In this document: positions 1 through 6,800 of the stretch, in pieces
Numbering within the stretch: position 1 is the first letter of the stretch
Layout of the letters: the number at the start of each line of letters is the position of its first letter
DNA from: Saccoglossus kowalevskii
Taxonomy: Eukaryota; Hemichordata; Enteropneusta; Harrimaniidae
Direction of reading: 5' to 3'
NCBI RefSeq assembly: GCF_000003605.2
Contig: NW_003116597.1
Span: 1 to 10,041, forward strand
Length of the DNA: 10,041 nt
The notes under the pieces: generated by a model
Told to the model about the DNA's origin: nothing
Database searches by the model: none
The model's input: the letters and a program-made list of their open reading frames with translations, nothing else
Translations under genes and position numbers: made by a program

Positions 1-753
1 GTTCATTTTTGTTGTCAAAACTCAAAATGATCACAATGTCAACGACATCTATGTTGTTTTTTTACCCCGACACAAGCCACGCCGTGACCTTTACCTTGGA
101 CTTCCTGTTTATATGATAATGCTACCCCAACTATCTAACAAAACCCAATAAAAAACATTCTAAATAACGTATTGATACCCAATTGATTTTGGTTTCATCG
201 ACCCATGAAAAAAAAACTCACAACAAGAAGGCCCTCAGCTTCAAGGGAATGTAACATTCACAACTTGTAGACATAATCTATGACGATGGATTGTCGCTTA
301 ATAAATCATTGTCAGCAGAGATTGATTTTAGCTTAACAGTCCCAAATAAGTGGCGTACAACTTATTGTTTTGTTTTATTTTGATGCATTCAAAAATATGA
401 ATGATGTCACTTTTCAAAACTGCATTTTTTTGTTCCTTACTTCATAACAATAACGTACAAAAGAATTGACAGTACACACAGACTTGATTTATGTGGCTTC
501 TGTGTTCCCTCAGAATGTACTTGCAGATCAACATGCAGATATCAATGTTATGACTTCTCGCCCTCAGATTCGCCTTTGAGGTACCCGTAAATGAATGCAT
601 TATTGCATGTTTGTACCACACACACCCACACACAGAATGTTGTGAGCTTGATATGTATGGCTGCCTACTCAACACATGCACTGTCAACTTTGCTAACAAG
701 TTATTATTCTTATAGTAAGATTGACACTTAATGTTCTTGTTGACATATTTCAG
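1..753. other. Upstream region, no defensible exon
   Basis: AT-rich sequence (poly-T and poly-A runs) with stop codons in most frames. A short open stretch from an ATG at 28 runs 29 codons to a stop at 115 but has no splice or family support. One exon-like block at 514-580, with a strong acceptor and a GTACCC donor, cannot be joined in frame to exon 754-846. The region is either intron of the same gene or 5' flank. No promoter element can be assigned. Confidence 0.5.
617..635. repeat. Short CA microsatellite
   Basis: Imperfect (CA)n tract, 'ccacacacacccacacacag', in presumed non-coding sequence upstream of the first exon. It is probably polymorphic. Confidence 0.7.
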
Positions 754-846
754 GGTAGCAATAATGCGTACTCTGTATTTGCGGCAACAAATAAGACAAA
801 GTTTTATAAGATACGTAAAGAAGACTGCAAAGAAATTACGATTAAG
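754..846 (+). CDS. CTC1: CTC1-like exon 1 of the visible model (31 codons)
   Basis: The exon follows an acceptor ending 'catatttcag' (753) and ends at a 'AAG|gtaata' donor (847). It is open in phase 0 at both ends. It encodes a basic, charged segment running from GSNNAYSVFAATNKTKFYKI to KEDCKEITIK. The alternation of hydrophobic and charged residues would fit beta strands, but no known motif is recognisable here. It is included because the phase-0 end joins cleanly to the next exon in the frame that leads into the clearer OB-fold region. No initiator Met lies in this exon, so an upstream exon is expected; none could be assigned with compatible phase. Confidence 0.5.
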
Positions 847-3800
847 GTAATACGAAGACAAAAGTTTAATTATGGCTGTAGTTACAGCTGAATATCATAA
901 AACATTTTTTGAATAAAGCACTATCACCTAGCTCTGTTGGCTAATATTTTTGAATCATGCTTGAGGTGTTTTGGACAGTTCATTTCATAGGAGGGTGTCT
1001 GTATTAAATGTTGTCATGGCAATAGACCTGTATGAGAGCAGTGCCAATTGCAGTATTGCAAGTTTACACAACTTTCATAAGTAATTTGTAGACAACATCT
1101 TACATAAGTGCAATGTAAACCAATCTGGTTTTAAACACTTATTTTTTTCATCCACAGAGATTGGAAACTAAGTATTTATGTAAAGGAAATATTGATGTTC
1201 CAAATACAGATACACCATGTGATGATACAATTACAGAATGTCATAGTGATCCACCACCTTGTAGTCATGGTGATAGTGAGTCGCCAGGCCCATCGTACAG
1301 TCATACTAGTAGTGTTAGTGGAAGTGTACAGCGGGAATCATTGTGTTCATATAAAGTAAGTATCATTTTACTGATGTAAAGTGAATAAGGGCAGGACAAT
1401 TCACATTCATGGGCATCTGCATGTGGAAATAAAAAATAAAGCATCACCCCTATCCCCCCCCCCCATAAAATTGGTCCAACCCATGACATGACATGACATA
1501 TTGACTCTGAAACTAAGGTATATCAATTTAAATGTCAAGTCTGATCATATTTGGTAGGTCACATATTAATATATTTAGAATGTTGTATATCTGCGGTTAC
1601 ATAGATGTGCCTTGTCGAACACCCTTGATGTAAGTTGCATGTAAAGGGTGCATATAAACACTACTAATGTACGTCAGTTAACACACCACTTAATTACAGC
1701 CAATTATGTGATGCTGGTGGAGATATTTACACTGCATTCCCAGAATACAGAATCTGAAATTGCCCAGTAAATCTGCACTGCACAGTTAAAGTCACTAGTC
1801 AAAAGTATTAGTAATTGTATTTGTCTTTCAGGGAACCATTACAGAAGTGGTTAATTCTGAGGCTGGTGTGTATGACCTTGACAGTAAAGTGCGGTAGGTG
1901 TAAATGAATGGCTTTATGTATATATTGATTAACAATCCTATCCAAATCATTATATTTCATGTAGGTTATAAATTGGTTATCAACCCTGTCCAAATCATTA
2001 TATTTTCATGTAGGTTATAAATTGGTTATTAACCCTGTCCAAATCATTATATTTCATGTAGGTTATAAATTGGTTATTAACCCTGTCCAAATCATTATAT
2101 TTCATGTAGGTTATATATTGGTTATCAACCCTGTCCAAACCATTATATTTTCATGTAGGTTATACATTGGTTATCAACCCTGTCCAAATCATTATATTTT
2201 CATGTAGGTTATATATTAGTTATCAACCCTATCCAAATCATTATATTTTCATGTAGGTTATATATTGGTTATCAACCCTGTCCAAACCATTATATTTCAT
2301 GTAGGTTATATATTAGTTATCAACCCTATCCAAATCATTATATTTTCATGTAGGTTATATATTAGTTATCAACCCTATCCAAATCATTATATTTTCATGT
2401 AGGTTATATATTGGTTATCAACCCTGTCCAAACCAGTATATTTCATGTAGGTTATATATTGGTTTCCAACCCTGTCCAAATCAATATATTTTCATGTAGG
2501 TTATATATTGGTTATCAACCCTGTCCAAACCATTATATTTCATGTAGGTTATATATTAGTTATCAACCCTGTCCAAACCATTATATTTTCATGTAGGTTA
2601 TATATTGGTTATCAACCCTGTCCAAACCATTATATTTTCATGTAGGTTATATATTGGTTATCAACCCTGTCCAAACCATTATATTTCATGTAGGTTATAT
2701 ATTGGTTATCAACCATGTCCAAACCATTATGTATTCATGTAGGTTATATATTGGTTATCAACCATGTCCAAACCAAGGTAGAGGAATGAGAGTCGGCGCC
2801 AAAGTTGAGATTCTCAATGCTCATTTGAAAGTTTACAAAATGGTATGTATGTCTGAATTACATGCAGCGGGATTATCAAGTGATATGTAACATTCTATGA
2901 GTACACTATCTTTATAATAATCTAATTATTTAATTATACGTCTTTGAATTCTTGAACACTTGGTACTGGTATTGGAACCTGAAAAATAAATGGAATTTTC
3001 TCGCCAAATATAAACCTCCTATTGAAACATGTCTGCCATCATTGAAATATTGCTCGTCATTCAGAATTCACATTTCTTAATAAGGTATTGTTTGATACTG
3101 GGAAATTTTAAGATATCTGATGAATAATAATGAAATAATGTCAGACATATAATTTTTTTGGAAAGTTGTTAAATGACTCATTGTTGATGTTTGTTATTTT
3201 CATTATATACATGTACTATCTAAATTTGTAAGGGTTGTTTATTCTGCCATATCATCACTGCTATACCTTGGGTAGATTCTTATTTTTGTTTGATTGGACG
3301 CATGTTTTTTTGGCACTCCCAATCAGAAATCAGATTTGTGTATTTTACTGAGATTATGGGAAACCTTTGAGAAATGTTGACATCATTTAATATGTAAAGT
3401 TACTGTCCAGAAATAAATAATTAATGATTTCATGATATCTTTATATAGATTCCCAGGATTCGACTGTGTTGTTGTACTCTCAGTACTGTTCTCATTACAG
3501 AGTTTTCACCTTTACTGACAGCATACAGGGTAATAGATCGATTCATTCACTTGATTGCAATAATTTTTTAGAAACATTTTTATGTGTTTATACATAATTT
3601 TCTTTTCACTTTTTCAACGAAATGGAAAAATAATTTTTGATTACCTTTGAATTATTTAATTATTAAATTTGGCATTCAATGGTTAATTTTCAGCCATTTC
3701 TGACCAACACAAGCGTCTACATGCACCTGTTGTACTCCAATAATCTTAGCCTTGTGTATTATCAATGGCTGGTTGACATGGCAATGCAGATGAAGAAGAA

Positions 3801-6800
3801 ATTTGTACCTCAAATTTTGAGGTATGTTGTACATACAGATTGTCTCTTTAGAATCAAGTTACTTATTTTCCTCAAGTTTCCCTCTCAACATTCATAGTGA
3901 TGATGTACTAGTAAAACCCGTCTTCACCAACATTCTATGTAAATTGAAAACCAGTCTAAACTGAGTACCATTTCTAGTTTTCTCTTTGTATTTACTCATA
4001 CCTGAGTAAAGAACTCAATAAAGTGAACATGTTACATTGACTGGTATTCATACACATGTGTTTCATATATAGTAGTATCTGCTGATTTTAATTACTTTGC
4101 ATTGTCAAATGTTTACGGTGTTATCTAATGTTTTTTTTTTATTCAGTGAAAAGCTGCTAATGGGCATGCATATACCAAAACACAACAAGTAAGTGAACTG
4201 AACCAGTGTGGTAACAATGTATGTATAACTAGAGATAACAATATGTGTCTAATTAGTGATGATTATGTCTGCATAACTAGAGATAACAATATGTGCTTAA
4301 TTAGTGATGATAATGTCTGCGTAACTAGAGATTACAATATGTGCCTAATTAGTGATAATAAATTATGCGTAACCAGAGATAACAATGTGTGTCTAATTAG
4401 TGATGATAATGTCTGCATACTTGGAGATAACAATATGTGCCTAATTAGTGATGATAATGTCTGCGTAACTAAAGATAACAATGTGTGCTTAACTGATAAT
4501 GTTTACATAACAAGTGATAACAAATTTATGCTTAACTGGTGGTGACATTGTGTGCCTAATTAGTGATAACAATGTACACCTACTGGTTTTAACAAAGTAT
4601 GCTTAATTGATGACAACAATTATGCCTAACTATTGAATAACAGTGTTTGCCTAACTGTGATAACAATGTTTGCCTAACTCTTGAATAACAATTATGCCTA
4701 ACTTTAATAAAAATGTGTGCCTTACTATTGAATAACAATTCTGCCTAACTTTGATAACAATGTGTGCCTAACTATTGAATAACAAATATGCCTAACTGTG
4801 ATAATAATGTGTGCCTAACTATTGAATAACAATTATGCCTAACAATGTTTGCCTAACTATTGAAATACAATTATGCCTAACTTTGATAACAATGTTTGCC
4901 TAACTGTGATAATAATGTGTGCCTAACTAATAATAGTACATATGTATAACAATGATACATAGAAGGTGATATATGGTAATCATTATCCTAAGTAACTGTT
5001 CAAAATAACAAGATGTTTCATTCAATGACTTTTGATCAGCAGTTTCTGATAACTGTGTCTAACAATTGAGAACCAAAACTGCAAATAAGTTTGTATCATT
5101 TTTATTTTTTGTTATTATAGTGGTGATAACAACAAATTATATGTATATTAAAATAATTATTTGTTGTCTTCTTTTCAGACCAGAGCAGAAGATTCCTGGT
5201 GTCTTTTTTAATATATTAAGAATAGCATCTCCATCAGATCAGAAACCATTATTACCGAAATTATTTCGTAATATATATGCTGAGTTTCTTGATCCAAGAC
5301 ATCCATGCTCTGTGGTTGGATCAGATGCAGTTTCCAAGGTAACCCTTACCTTTGCAATTTTCTCACACTTCTCATAGGTTGGTTTATTCATAAATGTTTG
5401 AAAACATTTTCTCAATACTTTTCAGTATCTTGGAGTTTTCCAAATGGTTGTCTGTGATTGAAACAGACTGATTGGTTGTCTTTCCTTCCTGATATTTCCT
5501 TCAATTTTGTCCACAGGTAATGGATCGTTTGAAAATAATAATGATGATATCCTTTATCACATACCACAAAATGCATCATTGCTCTGGTATTAGTCCTCGT
5601 TTGGATTTCAGAATCCTTTGGACAGATTCCATTCATTTTTTGCATGTGCCTAGTACTGTATGTGGGACATGTGCACATGCAGTGATTTAGCGATTTGATT
5701 CAAAATGGCCGACTGGCAGCCATCTTGTTTTTTAAAAATGTTGTATTTTGGACATGCTTTGTCAGTTTTCATTCAAACTTGGTACATAGATTATACATGT
5801 TAGGATACATGTCCATGACAATTTCTTTCGCAATTGGATCAAAGATGGCCGACTGGCAAGCATCTTGTTGTTTTTTTATATGTGGTATCTTGGACATGCT
5901 TTGTCAGTTTTCATTCAAATTTTATCACACACTTTATACATGTCCATGACAATTTGTTTCAAAATCAGATCATGTGTGCCTGACTTTTTGGCCTTACTAC
6001 TATATTTCCAAGATTTATGTACCATTTTCATTCGTATTTGGCACATACATCATACATGTCAGTGTCATCCATGTATCATTTTCATTGATATTTAGCATAT
6101 CATAAATGGATACATTGTACATTTCAATTAAATTTGCTCGTGTGGTTTCATTTCATTTTTGCGAGAAATGAAATTTGTGAAAACTGTCTAATTTTATAAC
6201 ATTTTACTTAGAATCTTTACAGCAAATCACAGCAACTTTCTTGCAATTACGTTAAATCTGTTTTAATTCCTAGTCTGATCTGTACACAATTCCTACTATG
6301 CCTGAACTTAAACAAATGCTAGAAAAGATGGCATTTCGAGAAGAAGCTGGAAACCTGTAGATTTGTTAGTATCGCAACAGACTACAAATTTGAATGAAGC
6401 GTTATATTGGCGCTATGACCTCATGGAACCTGCAGATTTCAAACCGCAATTGGTGAGTAACCATAGCTTTCTAGTATTATATTTATCTTAACTGATTTAC
6501 ATATTGAAATATTGCACTAATTATGCATTATTTCACAGTTGAATAATCAATAAATATGTTCTTTCTTCACTGCAGTAACAATGGGTATTTCTTTAATGGT
6601 AGACTCTGTTTTAAAATCTAATATTTTTTTGAATAGATATTTGGGGTAAATATCGTACTCCCCCGATCATAAGCCCCTCTCCAAGTATAAGCCCACCCCT
6701 CTGTTTTAGATATTTAACGAGTTTAGGACATCCCTGAGTATAGGCCAAGGGTTTTTTTACCGGGTGTCGATTCATTGTATAAAAATTGTGATTGCTTTTG

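Larger units (their letters stand above)
1356..1831 (+). other. Intron 2 with homopolymer and pentanucleotide tracts
   Basis: 476-bp intron with a gtaagt donor and 'gtctttcag' acceptor. It contains an 11-base C run at 1454-1464 and three copies of CATGA at 1482-1496. Otherwise nothing is recognised. Confidence 0.6.

Noticed and set aside
28-117. Short ATG-initiated open stretch (MITMSTTSML...) near the window start
   Set aside because: It is only 29 codons, with no donor before the stop and no recognisable product, and it cannot be linked to the gene model.
514-580. Exon-like block with strong acceptor 'tgttccctcag' and donor GAG|gtaccc
   Set aside because: Its phase-0 reading (ending ...TSRPQIRL) meets TGA before the donor. 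The only fully open frame ends in phase 2 and does not join exon 754-846 in the frame that leads to the OB fold.
442-861. 139-codon open frame on the minus strand
   Set aside because: It lies across presumed non-coding sequence and antisense to exon 754-846. Its composition is low complexity, it has no domain, and there is no splice logic.
2022-2890. Open frames of 61-78 codons with repeated VINPVQTIIFHVGYIL
   Set aside because: They are translation of the intronic minisatellite. Only 2782-2842 within the last one is a supported exon.
4206-4935. CRISPR-like regular repeats
   Set aside because: The units are contiguous and diverged, with no unique spacers, and they sit in a eukaryotic intron.
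5412-5678. 88-codon minus-strand open frame
   Set aside because: It is intronic, with no family resemblance and no conserved-looking pattern.
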